This document shows, piece after piece, positions 31,640 through 38,852 of a DNA stretch of 43,967 bases. Under the pieces are notes generated by a model. That model saw nothing but the letters and a program-made list of their open reading frames with translations. It searched no databases and had not been told where the DNA came from. The first letter of the stretch is position 1, and every line of letters starts with the position of its first letter. This DNA is from JBKPNZ01 sp046732895 (lineage in GTDB: Bacteria > Actinomycetota > Thermoleophilia > Solirubrobacterales > 70-9): the NCBI GenBank assembly GCA_046732895.1, contig JBKPNZ010000021.1, positions 1 through 43,967 on the forward strand, written 5' to 3'. Position numbers and translations under genes: made by a program.

Positions 31640-32050
31640 GTGGAGACGAGCCGGTTCGGTCAGCCGCTCGCACAGGGCGAGATACCCGACGGTCAGGGGT
31701 TCGCGCTGCGAACCGCGCACGAGGGCGACACGATCTGGGTCGCGCTCGGCGGCGAGCTGGATGTGTACGCGACGCCTTCTCTCCGCGCGGCCCTGCGAAA
31801 CGTCGAGCAGGCCGGCGCGGGGATGATCGTCCTCGACCTCCGTGGGCTCGAGTTCCTCGACTCCTCCGGCCTCGCGGTCCTGCTCGGCGCACACGAGCGC
31901 GCGGTCGCCAGCGGCGACGCCACGGTCAAGCTCGTGATCAAGGGATCGCACGCGGTCGAGAGCCTTTTCGAGACGCTGCGTGCCGGGGATTTCCTGGACA
32001 TCGTCGAGGACCCCGAGGCGCTCACCGGCGCCACCAGCACGCCCAGCTGA
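31640..32050 (+). CDS. STAS-domain anti-sigma factor antagonist
   Basis: The 136-residue protein is a SpoIIAA/RsbV-like STAS domain: VALGGELDVYATPSLRAAL, then VLDLRGLEFLDSSGLAVLL with the phospho-acceptor serine in DSSG (Ser75 or Ser76), and a final helix. It would release a sigma factor by binding its anti-sigma kinase when unphosphorylated. About 20 extra N-terminal residues precede the domain. GTG 31640 is 7 bp after a TAGGGT box; GTG 31631 is an alternative start. No partner kinase or phosphatase is nearby. Confidence 0.85.
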   Translation: METSRFGQPLAQGEIPDGQGFALRTAHEGDTIWVALGGELDVYATPSLRAALRNVEQAGAGMIVLDLRGLEFLDSSGLAVLLGAHERAVASGDATVKLVIKGSHAVESLFETLRAGDFLDIVEDPEALTGATSTPS

Positions 32051-32109
32051 GCCGCTTCGACGTCTTCGGCGCCTGTGTGCGGACCGCGCGACCGGGTAGG
32101 CGGGAGCGC

Positions 32110-32418
32110 ATGTGGGGAACCTGGTTTCTGGTCACCATCGGCGGCAGCATCGGCCTCGTCCTGCTCGTCGGCGCCCTCGCCCTGAGCGCGTGGTCGCCAA
32201 TCTTCGCGATCCTCGCGTTCGTCGTCATCGCCGTCGTCCTCGCGGGCGGCGCCGCGCTGCGGCGCAGCTCGCAGTACGTCGAGGGCACCGAGAGCGACCG
32301 CGGTCACGTCCAGGAGGCTGACGTGATCGGGTCAAAGAGCCCGGATCGCGGCGCCCCTGCGCGCGGCGAAGGCGGCGGCTCAGACGCCCAGACCCTGCCG
32401 CCGCCCACCCGGCCCTGA
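32110..32418 (+). CDS. Small two-helix membrane protein of unknown function
   Basis: The 102-residue product has two adjacent hydrophobic segments (FLVTIGGSIGLVLLVGALAL and IFAILAFVVIAVVLAGGAAL) and a polar, Gly/Pro-rich tail of about 50 residues that is probably disordered in the cytoplasm. I recognise no family. ATG 32110 lies 7 bp after TAGGCG; an in-frame ATG at 32077 would add 11 Arg-rich residues. Codon use matches its neighbours and the frame is clean, so it is likely real. It lies between the STAS and MOSC genes, which offer no functional hint. Confidence 0.65.
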   Translation: MWGTWFLVTIGGSIGLVLLVGALALSAWSPIFAILAFVVIAVVLAGGAALRRSSQYVEGTESDRGHVQEADVIGSKSPDRGAPARGEGGGSDAQTLPPPTRP

Positions 32419-32449
32419 CCGCGACAGCTCCGCGCGGTAGCTTTCGCCC

Positions 32450-32920
32450 ATGGCGGAAGACGCGGGCAAGGTCGTCGAGATCAACATCTCGCCCGAGGAA
32501 GAGCGCCTGCCCGAGCCGGTCGAGCGGGTTCGAGCGGTCGCCGGGCGCGGGCTCGAAGGCGACCGCTACTTCTACGACGGCGAGGGCACGCAACCCGAGC
32601 GCGACCGCGAGCTCACGCTCATCGCGCTCGAGGCCCTGGACGCCCTCGCCGAGGAGCGCGGCATCGAGCTGACGGCCGCCGAGTCGCGCCGACAGGTCGC
32701 CACGCGCGGCATCGACCTGAACGCCCTCGAGGGCAAGCGCTTCCGCGTCGGTGCGATCCAGTGCGAAGGCATCGAGCTGTGCGAACCGTGCAGCCACCTG
32801 CAGGGACTGACGCAGCCAGGAGTCCTGCGCGGCCTCGTACACCGCGGCGGCCTGCGCGCGGCGATCCTCGAAGGCGGCGAGATCGCCATCGGGGACCCAG
32901 TCGAGCCGCTAAGCGCCTGA
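32450..32920 (+). CDS. MOSC-domain protein
   Basis: This 156-residue protein is a stand-alone MOSC domain: AGRGLEGDRYF near the N-terminus, ELTLIALEALDAL, RRQVATRGIDLNALEGKRFRVG, the conserved cysteine region IELCEPCSHLQ, and RGGLRAAILEGGEIAIGDPV at the end. MOSC domains carry or transfer sulfur in molybdenum cofactor maturation or bind pyridoxal/Moco-related ligands. No Moco enzyme is next to it; the Mop protein at 7735 is the only other molybdenum-linked gene. The ATG is 6 bp after TAGCTT, with CTGACC 17 bp further up, consistent with leaderless initiation. Confidence 0.88.
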   Translation: MAEDAGKVVEINISPEEERLPEPVERVRAVAGRGLEGDRYFYDGEGTQPERDRELTLIALEALDALAEERGIELTAAESRRQVATRGIDLNALEGKRFRVGAIQCEGIELCEPCSHLQGLTQPGVLRGLVHRGGLRAAILEGGEIAIGDPVEPLSA

Positions 32921-32927
32921 CGAGGCG

Positions 32928-34160
32928 CTACTCCCAGTCCGCCCCCACTGGAACCTCAACCATCTCGTTGACGCCGTAGTCTCGGGAGACTGCAGGGACG
33001 CTCATCGGCTGGTAGGGACCGATCGACGGCTTGCCGATGCAATCCGGACCTACTGCCGTGACTCTGCCGATGATCTTCGGCGTGACCGGCACCGGGTCGA
33101 GGGTCGCATCGCCGTCTGCATCCTGCCACAGCCGGTAGGCCGACTTCGAGAGGTCTGGGGAGTAGTAGATGTCGAGCGCCAGCACCTGCCACACGCCTCG
33201 GCCGCCTATCGGCACGGAGTCGGTTCGCACGTCCCCGGGACCCTGGCGGTTCTTCATGCTAAGCGCCGTCTGGCCCTCGGTGAGCGACTCGACTGGGCCC
33301 TGGCGGTAGGTGCCGCTCGCGTGACAGGAGCTGCCCTGGTTCTTGATCTGGAAGACCTGTGAGTCCTGGGCACTACCGTTGCCGGTCAGCGGCGTGGGGC
33401 TCTGGAAGCGCACAGCGAGCCACCAGACATAGCGATGGCCCGGCACCATCGGGTAGTACGTGCGGGTGTCGGAGTTCGAGATCAGCTGGGTGCGGTATGC
33501 GTCGTTGCAGGGGGAGCCGCTCCTGCAGGTGGCGTCGTACTTCGACTGCATCCCGTCCGTAAGCCGCAGGCGACGGTAGCCCGGATGCACCTTGCCGTCC
33601 TGGCCGGGCATGGGAGAGCCGCCCTCCGAGAAGTAGTTGATCTGGGGATCGTCCGCGTCGCTCCAATCGCTGCAGCTCTGGGCGTAGTAGTCGGCATCAG
33701 AGACCGCTCCCCAGAGGCCATCGATCGGGCAGACGCGGGTCATGTAGTCGGCCTGGACGACCGTCCCCGAGGGTGGGGCCCCGACGATGCTCGGTGTCGT
33801 ATCCACCGTGAACGAGCGGCTCGCCGGAGTGGCATCGGTGTTGCCGGCGGCGTCGGTGGCGCGGACCCAGAACGTCCTGTCCCCCGGCGCCAGGTTCGGA
33901 TAAGTCTGCGGACTCGAGCACGGCTGCCAGCGCGCCCAACCGTCAAGCTGGCACTCAAACGAGGAGTCCGACCCCGACGACGTGAACGAGAACGTGATCG
34001 GTCCTACGGGAACCGCTCCTGAAGGACCAGCGGTGATCGTCGTCTCCGGCGGCGTCTGCGCGAGCGATTCCGCCGGGGCCCACGCCGCGAGCGCGGAGAC
34101 AACGCCAACCACGATGAGCGCGAATTGACGCCGCGCCGCCGCCCCGCAGACGAGGCTCAC
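32928..34160 (-). CDS. Secreted protein with Ig-like domain and polysaccharide-lyase-like C-terminus
   Basis: The 410-residue protein has a signal peptide (hydrophobic stretch ending AESLAQ). The next ~90 residues form an Ig-like fold, PPETTITAGPSG to ATDAAGNTDATPASRSFTVDTT, of the type repeated in secreted actinobacterial proteins. The C-terminal ~280 residues contain eight cysteines and patterns such as RYVWWLAVRFQSP, SQVFQIKNQG, WQVLALDIYYSPDLSKSAYRLWQDADGD that resemble jelly-roll polysaccharide lyases (heparin-lyase-I-like); this assignment is weak. The start GTG 34160 has no clear ribosome site. It may act on extracellular glycans. It converges with the MOSC gene, 7 bp between stops. 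Confidence 0.7.
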   Translation of the reverse strand: MSLVCGAAARRQFALIVVGVVSALAAWAPAESLAQTPPETTITAGPSGAVPVGPITFSFTSSGSDSSFECQLDGWARWQPCSSPQTYPNLAPGDRTFWVRATDAAGNTDATPASRSFTVDTTPSIVGAPPSGTVVQADYMTRVCPIDGLWGAVSDADYYAQSCSDWSDADDPQINYFSEGGSPMPGQDGKVHPGYRRLRLTDGMQSKYDATCRSGSPCNDAYRTQLISNSDTRTYYPMVPGHRYVWWLAVRFQSPTPLTGNGSAQDSQVFQIKNQGSSCHASGTYRQGPVESLTEGQTALSMKNRQGPGDVRTDSVPIGGRGVWQVLALDIYYSPDLSKSAYRLWQDADGDATLDPVPVTPKIIGRVTAVGPDCIGKPSIGPYQPMSVPAVSRDYGVNEMVEVPVGADWE

Positions 34161-34182
34161 GGGGTTACACGCCCGCGACGGG

Positions 34183-34872
34183 TCACAGACCGGTGCACTG
34201 ATCGACCTTCTGTCCTGTCACGACGTTTGGCAGGCCCTGCGAATCACCGACCTGGGGAGCCGGCGAGTTGTTGTGGCACACAAGATTTCCCCTGATCGTG
34301 TTCGTGACGAACTCGTTCGCGTCCGGGTCGTCCATGACGTTGTTGCTGAGCTTCACGGTGCCATGAACGGTGTTGCGGATGAATCCCAGCCAGAAGCCTG
34401 CGTAGCCGTTGATCGTAGCGCCACCGCGGATAACGCTGTCCTCGACGGTCGAGAAGAAGCCGCTGCCGCCGTGCATGCTCACACCTCCTCTGACGTCAGC
34501 GAAGTGCACCTGCAACGAGGCAGGCGAGTTCGCGCGGATCCCACCGCGGATCGTGCCGGTGTCCGCGCCCAGTTCCTCGCTCCCGAGGATGAAGGTCGCG
34601 CCCTCGGCGACCCGGACTCCGCCCCGGACATCGATGTTTGCCTCGGTCCCGTCGCAGGTAGCGCCAGCGGGCACCACCAGCTTGTGGTACTTGCCCGAGG
34701 CAAGCGTCCCGGTGCACGTGGAATCAGCATGCGCGGCAAGGGCTGTCGACATCCCGGCGGCGAGCGCCGTGGTCGTGAGTGCCCCAATGATCAGAACTCC
34801 GAGCTTGCGCGTGTGGTCTCCCTCCCGGCGTCGATTCCGTTCGAGAGCCAGGCTCTCATGCCGTAGGCGCAT
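34183..34872 (-). CDS. Secreted protein, possible beta-helix, unknown function
   Basis: The protein has a signal peptide, LGVLIIGALTTTALAAG to ALAAHADS, then about 160 residues with repeated short strands (IDVRGGVRVAEGATF, IRGGIRANSPASLQVHFADVRGG, VIRGGATINGYAGF) that suggest a right-handed beta-helix or bactofilin-like ladder. Family unknown. ATG 34872 gives a 28-residue Arg-rich n-region. However, a strong GGGAGGGAG lies 5 bp before an in-frame ACG at 34812, which would give the ideal signal peptide MRKLGVLIIG, and a TTGACA box overlaps the ATG. The start is therefore uncertain. It lies 23 bp upstream of the other secreted gene. Confidence 0.65.
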   Translation of the reverse strand: MRLRHESLALERNRRREGDHTRKLGVLIIGALTTTALAAGMSTALAAHADSTCTGTLASGKYHKLVVPAGATCDGTEANIDVRGGVRVAEGATFILGSEELGADTGTIRGGIRANSPASLQVHFADVRGGVSMHGGSGFFSTVEDSVIRGGATINGYAGFWLGFIRNTVHGTVKLSNNVMDDPDANEFVTNTIRGNLVCHNNSPAPQVGDSQGLPNVVTGQKVDQCTGL

Positions 34873-35025
34873 GTCAAGAAGCCCGCCATTTCGGGTTAAG
34901 GAGCTTGGGTAGGCGGCCCTTTCTGGGAGTTCCACTCCTCCTTTTCGCGCGATGCGACAGCCGCCGATCGTGCAGGGGATTCTTGGGACAATGGCCCTCC
35001 GTCATCCGCATGCAAGGAGGCTGAG

Positions 35026-35367
35026 ATGGAAGTGCACCCGGGGGTGTTCGTTTCCAACGTCGCGACGGAGGAGTGGCGGGCCGACCCCGAGATCGGAGGG
35101 GGTGCCGAGGAGCATGTGCTTTTCGACACCGGAACCATGCGAGCTGGGTTGTCGCGGTTCACACCGGAGGCTGATCGACAGCCGCCGGACTGGAAACTGC
35201 CGGCCACGCAGGTGCTACTTGTGCTCGAAGGTGAGGCGCAGGTCGAAATTGAGGATGGGCCGGTGTTGGAGCTGAAGCCTGGCGACATGGCGTGCCTGCC
35301 AAAGGGGGCGGTGACGACGTGGCATCTCACTCTTCCGTTCAAGGAGATGTGGGTGCTCGCCGGGTAA
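35026..35367 (+). CDS. Small cupin-domain protein
   Basis: The 113-residue product is a single cupin barrel: VLLVLEGEAQVEIEDGPVLELKPGDMACLPKGAVTTWHL fits cupin motif 1 in degenerate form (G-E-x-E) and motif 2 (P-K-G-x-x-x-x-W), as in the DUF861/(S)-ureidoglycine-type cupins. It starts at ATG 35026 behind AAGGAGG. Metal-binding histidines of motif 1 are missing, so catalysis is doubtful. Downstream lies an arginase-family remnant and then RidA, which hints at a former nitrogen-metabolism set, though this is speculative. Confidence 0.82.
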   Translation: MEVHPGVFVSNVATEEWRADPEIGGGAEEHVLFDTGTMRAGLSRFTPEADRQPPDWKLPATQVLLVLEGEAQVEIEDGPVLELKPGDMACLPKGAVTTWHLTLPFKEMWVLAG

Positions 35368-35457
35368 CCGCGGTCCGTCGATCTACTTGCGCTGGCTCTT
35401 CCTGTTCGCGCGAAGCGACGGCTCGAGTCGTCTAGCCGGGATGGGCCTGGCCGCCGC

Positions 35458-35947
35458 CACGGGAGCGTGCTGGAAGACGCTGTGCACAACTCGATCCCGG
35501 GCTTTCGTGCCGCGGAGGAGCGGAACGCAGTGCTCGTGGGCGTGCGTGACATCAACCGCGGCGAGCAGGAGCGACTGGACGCCGGAGAGGTTGAGGTCAT
35601 CGAGGGAGGCGACGGGCCAGGGCGTCTGGCGGTACACGATTTGGAGCGCGCGATCGGCACAATGGCAGACCGGGTCGATGGGTCTACATGCACGTCGATT
35701 TCGACTCGATCGACCCGTCCCTCGGCAGCGCCAATGAGTACGCGGCCGAGGGCGGGCTGGGTATCGACGAGGTCGAAGCGGTGGCGAGCGCTGTGGCCGA
35801 GCGCACCCGGTCCTCGCCATCTCCTTCACGGCGTACGACCCCGAAGTCGATCCCGGCGATCGCTTCCTGACGACCGCGCTTGAGGTCATACGCAGAGTGA
35901 TCGATTCAGCCCTACCCGAATCCGCGAACAGGCCGACTGAGACCTGA
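35458..35947 (+). pseudogene. Arginase/agmatinase-family gene, 5'-truncated with two frameshifts
   Basis: Three reading frames in succession give one arginase-like C-terminal half. Frame 1 runs HGSVLEDAVHNSIPGF to LVGVRDINRGEQERLDAGEV. After ~35681 a shift continues VYMHVDFDSIDPSLGSANEY, with the D-x-D-x-x-D-P manganese motif. After ~35808 a third frame gives VLAISFTAYDPEVDPGDRFL to a TGA at 35945. Each break is repaired by one inserted base next to a GGG or CCC run. The N-terminal GGDHS and DAHxD metal motifs are absent upstream. It is a dead gene unless both shifts are sequencing errors, and even then it lacks half the active site. Confidence 0.8.
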
Positions 35948-36061
35948 GGCTGGCCTCTGGCCGGTGCTCGTCCTCGCGCAAGGCAGGAGCGCAGCCCCGC
36001 TGAGCGATGGGTAGCGGTTAGGGTGCGCCGAGCGTTCAACGACGGGAAGGGAGGCAGGTAC

Positions 36062-36457
36062 ATGGAACGGACCTCAATCAATCCCGTGCCGTGGTCGCTC
36101 AAGTTGGGATTCGACCAGGCTCAGCTGATCGAGGGGCACCGACGGCAGCTCGTTTGCGGCGGACAGGACGCGGTGGACGCCGACGGTAATCCGCAGCATC
36201 CGGGCGACATGGCCGCGCAACTCGAGCTATCCCTGGACAACCTGGAGGCTGTCCTGGCCGACGCCGATATGACCCTCGCCAACGTCGTTCGGCTCAACGT
36301 CTACACCACCGACTTCGACGAGCTCGTCAAGCACTGGTCAAGTCTCATGGACCGTTTCGGGAACGCCGATGGTCGCTTTGCGACGAGCCTGCTCGGCGTT
36401 ACGCGGCTGTTCACACCAGAGCTCCTCGTCATGCTGGAAGCAACCGCGGTTGACTGA
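36062..36457 (+). CDS. RidA/YjgF-family protein
   Basis: The 131-residue protein fits the Rid superfamily: QLVCGGQDAVDADGNPQHPGDMAAQLELSLDNLEAVLADADMTLANVVRLNVYTTD is the standard central region, and TSLLGVTRLFTPELLVMLEATA the end. Archetypal RidA hydrolyses reactive enamine/imine intermediates from amino acid breakdown. The catalytic arginine position (usually R in the C-R-A motif) appears as TRLF here, so this could be a non-archetypal Rid protein. ATG 36062 follows GGGAGGCAGGTAC. It stands alone between the arginase remnant and the VOC gene. Confidence 0.88.
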   Translation: MERTSINPVPWSLKLGFDQAQLIEGHRRQLVCGGQDAVDADGNPQHPGDMAAQLELSLDNLEAVLADADMTLANVVRLNVYTTDFDELVKHWSSLMDRFGNADGRFATSLLGVTRLFTPELLVMLEATAVD

Positions 36458-36505
36458 CCCCGCGGACGGCCGTACAGGACGCGCGCGAGGAGACCGAGCA
36501 CTCTG

Positions 36506-37447
36506 ATGCCCCTGCGAGACGGATACATCCCCGGCGTCCCCTGCTGGGTGGAGGCGAGCGAACCCGACCCGGAGGCGGCGCTCGACTTCTATGGCGGCCT
36601 CTTCGGTTGGGAGTTCGAGGACGTGATGCCGGCGAGCTCGGAGGACAGCTATTTCACCGCCCGGCACGAGGCGCCAAGCACATCCATCTTTGACTTGTCG
36701 GGCGAGCTGCGGGCCGGTGATGTCGCCGCCATCCGATCGATCCCGAAGGGAGCCCCGCCGATCGCGATCTGGAACACATGCTTCTGGGTCGACAGTGCCG
36801 ACGAGGCCGCGTCCAAGGTCCGGGATGCTGCAGGAGCCGTCGTGACCGAGCCCTTCGATTTCATGGATGCCTGCCGGATGGCCGTCTTCACAGATCCCGA
36901 GGGTGCGGCCTTTGGGGTCTGGGAAGCGAAGGAGCACAAGGGCGCGCGGCTCGTGAACGACCCGGGCGCAGTTGTCTTCAACGGCCTCAACACCCGCGAC
37001 GTCGAAGGCGCGAAATCGTTCTACGGCTCGGTGTTCGGATGGCAGACGGGGTCAATCGGCGGTGGGGCCGAGGGCTGGACGCTGCCTGGTTACGGCGACT
37101 GGCTCGAGCGGGAGCACCATCCCGGCCTTCGCAGGCAGATGGCGGGGGCGGGGGCGCCGGAGGGGTTCGAGGACGTGGTCGGGAGCATCATCCCGATCCT
37201 CGACGACCAGCCCGACACGCCAGCCCATTGGAGCGTGACCTTCGCGACCGACAACGCCGACGCGACGGCCGCGAAGGCCGCCGAGCTCGGCGGAACGGTG
37301 ATCGTCCCGCCGTTCGACGCCCCCTGGTCCACCGCTACCTACACGATTCGGATAACTGTCATTGCCGACCCGCAGGGCGCGACGTTCAGCGCGAGCAAGT
37401 TCTTGGCGGCGAGCAGCCCGCCGGCCGAATCGTCGACGGGATCGTAG
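36506..37447 (+). CDS. Two-domain VOC (glyoxalase-like) protein
   Basis: This 313-residue protein has two vicinal-oxygen-chelate modules. Domain 1 (GVPCWVEASEPDPEAALDFYGGLFGWEFE to FTDPEGAAFGVWEA) and domain 2 (VVFNGLNTRDVEGAKSFYGSVFGWQT to VIADPQGATFSASKF) are a common tandem in actinobacteria and related to CFP-30B-like proteins. Function is unknown; some bind drugs or metals. After SASKF the last ~14 residues (AASSPPAESSTGS) are unusual, and a short insert STATYTI precedes IRITVIADP. Those bases also encode an ion-channel-like fragment on the other strand, so the natural 3' end may have been replaced. Confidence 0.85.
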   Translation: MPLRDGYIPGVPCWVEASEPDPEAALDFYGGLFGWEFEDVMPASSEDSYFTARHEAPSTSIFDLSGELRAGDVAAIRSIPKGAPPIAIWNTCFWVDSADEAASKVRDAAGAVVTEPFDFMDACRMAVFTDPEGAAFGVWEAKEHKGARLVNDPGAVVFNGLNTRDVEGAKSFYGSVFGWQTGSIGGGAEGWTLPGYGDWLEREHHPGLRRQMAGAGAPEGFEDVVGSIIPILDDQPDTPAHWSVTFATDNADATAAKAAELGGTVIVPPFDAPWSTATYTIRITVIADPQGATFSASKFLAASSPPAESSTGS

Positions 37448-37533
37448 GTCTCCAGGCCGAGCACGAGCGCGTTGAAGACGATGGCCGCGAAGATCTGCCC
37501 CTGAAGCGGCTCGAGCCGGCGATCCGCGCGCAT
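37405..37533 (-). pseudogene. Fragment of a voltage-gated-type ion channel (S1 helix)
   Basis: On the minus strand from ATG 37533 the peptide RLEPLQGQIFAAIVFNALVLGLETYDP strongly resembles the first helix of bacterial ion-transport proteins (F-x3-I-x-x-N-A-x-x-L-G-L-E-T). The similarity fades after about 40 residues, where the frame enters the VOC gene end. No other channel segment is present between here and terC. The fragment appears to be a remnant cut by a rearrangement. It could be a chance match, so confidence is modest. Confidence 0.4.
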
Positions 37534-37569
37534 ACCTGCGTGACCGCCCCGGGCTTTCGAGCCGCCCGC

Positions 37570-38598
37570 TCAGCCACCGGGCACCCCGGCTGGGTGGCGG
37601 TCCGGGCCGAGTCGCGCCTCTGACGCACGGCGGAGCCGCGTCGAGAGCACCGACAGGGTGATGGCGGTGGTGAGGATGAGGACGATCGCCGCCAGCGAAG
37701 CCCAGATCGGCGGCTGATAGACGTCGACGAGCAGCATCTTGGCGCCGATGAACGCCAGGATCAGCGCCAGCCCGGCCGAGAGGTATGCGAACCGGTCGAC
37801 GAGCCCCGCGAGCAGGAAGTAGAGCGCCCGCAGGCCCAAGAGGGCGAAGGCGTTGGCGGCGAAGACGATGAACGGCTCGGTCGTGACCGCGAAGATCGCC
37901 GGGATCGAGTCGACGGCGAACAGCAAGTCGGTGGTCGCGACCGCGACCAACACCGCCAGCAACGGCGTCGCGATTCGCCGACCGGCGTCGCGCACGAACA
38001 GCCTCGAGCCGTGATAGTCGCGGGTCATCGGCACGCGGCCGCGGATCAACCGCAGAACCGGGTTTCGCTCGGGCTCCACCTCCGCACCCTCATGGCGGGC
38101 GAGCCGGTAGGCCGTGTAGAGCAGCAGCAGCCCGAAGGCGTAGAAGGTGACGTGAAGCGTCGCGATCAGAAAGCTGCCCGCGAGGATGAAGCCAAGGCGC
38201 AGCACAAGGGCGAGCGCGATCGTCCACCCGAGGATCTTGCCCTGAACCGGGGCGGGGACCGCGAAATAGCCGAGCAGAACGGCGAGAACGAAGACATTGT
38301 CGAGCGAGAGCGAGCGCTCGAGCATGTAGCCGGCGAGGTACTCCGAGCCGGCCTGCGAGCCCTGGGCTCCCCACATCCACGCGCCGAACGCGAGCGCGAG
38401 CGCCAGCCAGGCGACTGACCAAAGCACCGAGGCGCGCATCGAGGGCGCCGCGCCGCGGCGCCCGAGGAGCACGAAGTCGATCGCGAGCATGGCGACGACG
38501 ACGCCCGCCAGTCCGGCCCACATCGCGACCGAAACGTCGAGCGAGCTGGCGCTCGCGGCGTTGGAGGATGCGATTGCTAGGGCAGCTTGGGGGTCCAA
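37570..38598 (-). CDS. TerC-family membrane protein (Alx/TerC metal exporter type)
   Basis: The 342-residue protein has about nine hydrophobic helices and the TerC signatures LERSLSLDNVFVLAVLLGYF and VAVATTDLLFAVDSIPAIFAVT, whose acidic residues are thought to bind Mn2+. Several family members export manganese. It starts at TTG 38598 with the ribosome site GGAGAAGG 4 bp upstream. That site can pair with CCTTCTCC further upstream, part of a manganese riboswitch (38603-38710). The C-terminus ends with Arg-rich and Pro/Gly residues. It probably protects the cell from excess Mn2+. Confidence 0.92.
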   Translation of the reverse strand: MDPQAALAIASSNAASASSLDVSVAMWAGLAGVVVAMLAIDFVLLGRRGAAPSMRASVLWSVAWLALALAFGAWMWGAQGSQAGSEYLAGYMLERSLSLDNVFVLAVLLGYFAVPAPVQGKILGWTIALALVLRLGFILAGSFLIATLHVTFYAFGLLLLYTAYRLARHEGAEVEPERNPVLRLIRGRVPMTRDYHGSRLFVRDAGRRIATPLLAVLVAVATTDLLFAVDSIPAIFAVTTEPFIVFAANAFALLGLRALYFLLAGLVDRFAYLSAGLALILAFIGAKMLLVDVYQPPIWASLAAIVLILTTAITLSVLSTRLRRASEARLGPDRHPAGVPGG

Positions 38599-38602
38599 GG
38601 GT

Positions 38603-38710
38603 CCTTCTCCTCACGACATTCGCGGAGAAGGTTTTTCCCGCCCTCGAGGCCGGTGGCGCCGGGCCTGCCGGCCGTTCTGACGACGCCACCCGTCGGGGAT
38701 ACTTCCCTTC
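38603..38710 (-). promoter_or_regulatory. Manganese riboswitch (yybP-ykoY class) controlling terC
   Basis: On the minus strand, reading 38710 to 38603: P1 strand GAAGG (38710-38706), the conserved loop GGGAAGTATCC, stem P2 (CCCCGACGGG), stem P3 (GGTGGCG with CGCCACC), whose loop has TCGTCAGAACG and CCGG as in known Mn2+ aptamers, then AAAAACCTTC closing P1. CCTTCTCC (38631-38624) is a perfect 8-bp complement of the terC ribosome site GGAGAAGG (38610-38603), with a 13-nt loop. P1 and the masking hairpin share CCTTC, so metal binding that favours P1 would free the site, a translational ON switch. A TAATCT box lies upstream. Confidence 0.82.
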
Positions 38711-38746
38711 GACCGAGCAGATTAGCGATCAGGCCTTTTCTTTCGA

Positions 38747-38849
38747 CGAGGCGGCGAAGGAATCGAACCTTCCAAGCGTCGGGCTGCGACGCCCTGCCGG
38801 CTTTGAAGGTGGGTGACTGCCAATTGACAAGAGCGGGTTTTGCCGCTCC
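38747..38849 (-). other. Degenerate tRNA-like sequence, possibly a decayed tRNA-Sec
   Basis: On the minus strand there is a perfect T-arm, GAAGG TTCGATT CCTTC (38772-38756). It is followed by GCCGCCTC, which pairs in 7 of 8 positions with GGAGCGGC at 38849-38842, then G at the discriminator position. An 8+5-bp acceptor-T stack, the G, a loop CTTCAAA with anticodon TCA, and a variable arm with a 5-bp stem (GCGTC/GACGC) are all selenocysteine-tRNA traits. A D-loop AATTGGCA is also seen. However, the anticodon stem pairs in only 3 of 5 positions, the D-arm is poor and the length (103 nt) is too great. Confidence 0.35.
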
Positions 38850-38852
38850 TTC

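Noticed and set aside
35387..35883. Separate short ORFs across the arginase remnant
   Set aside because: Joined across two shifts they read as one arginase C-terminal half, so they are parts of one dead gene.
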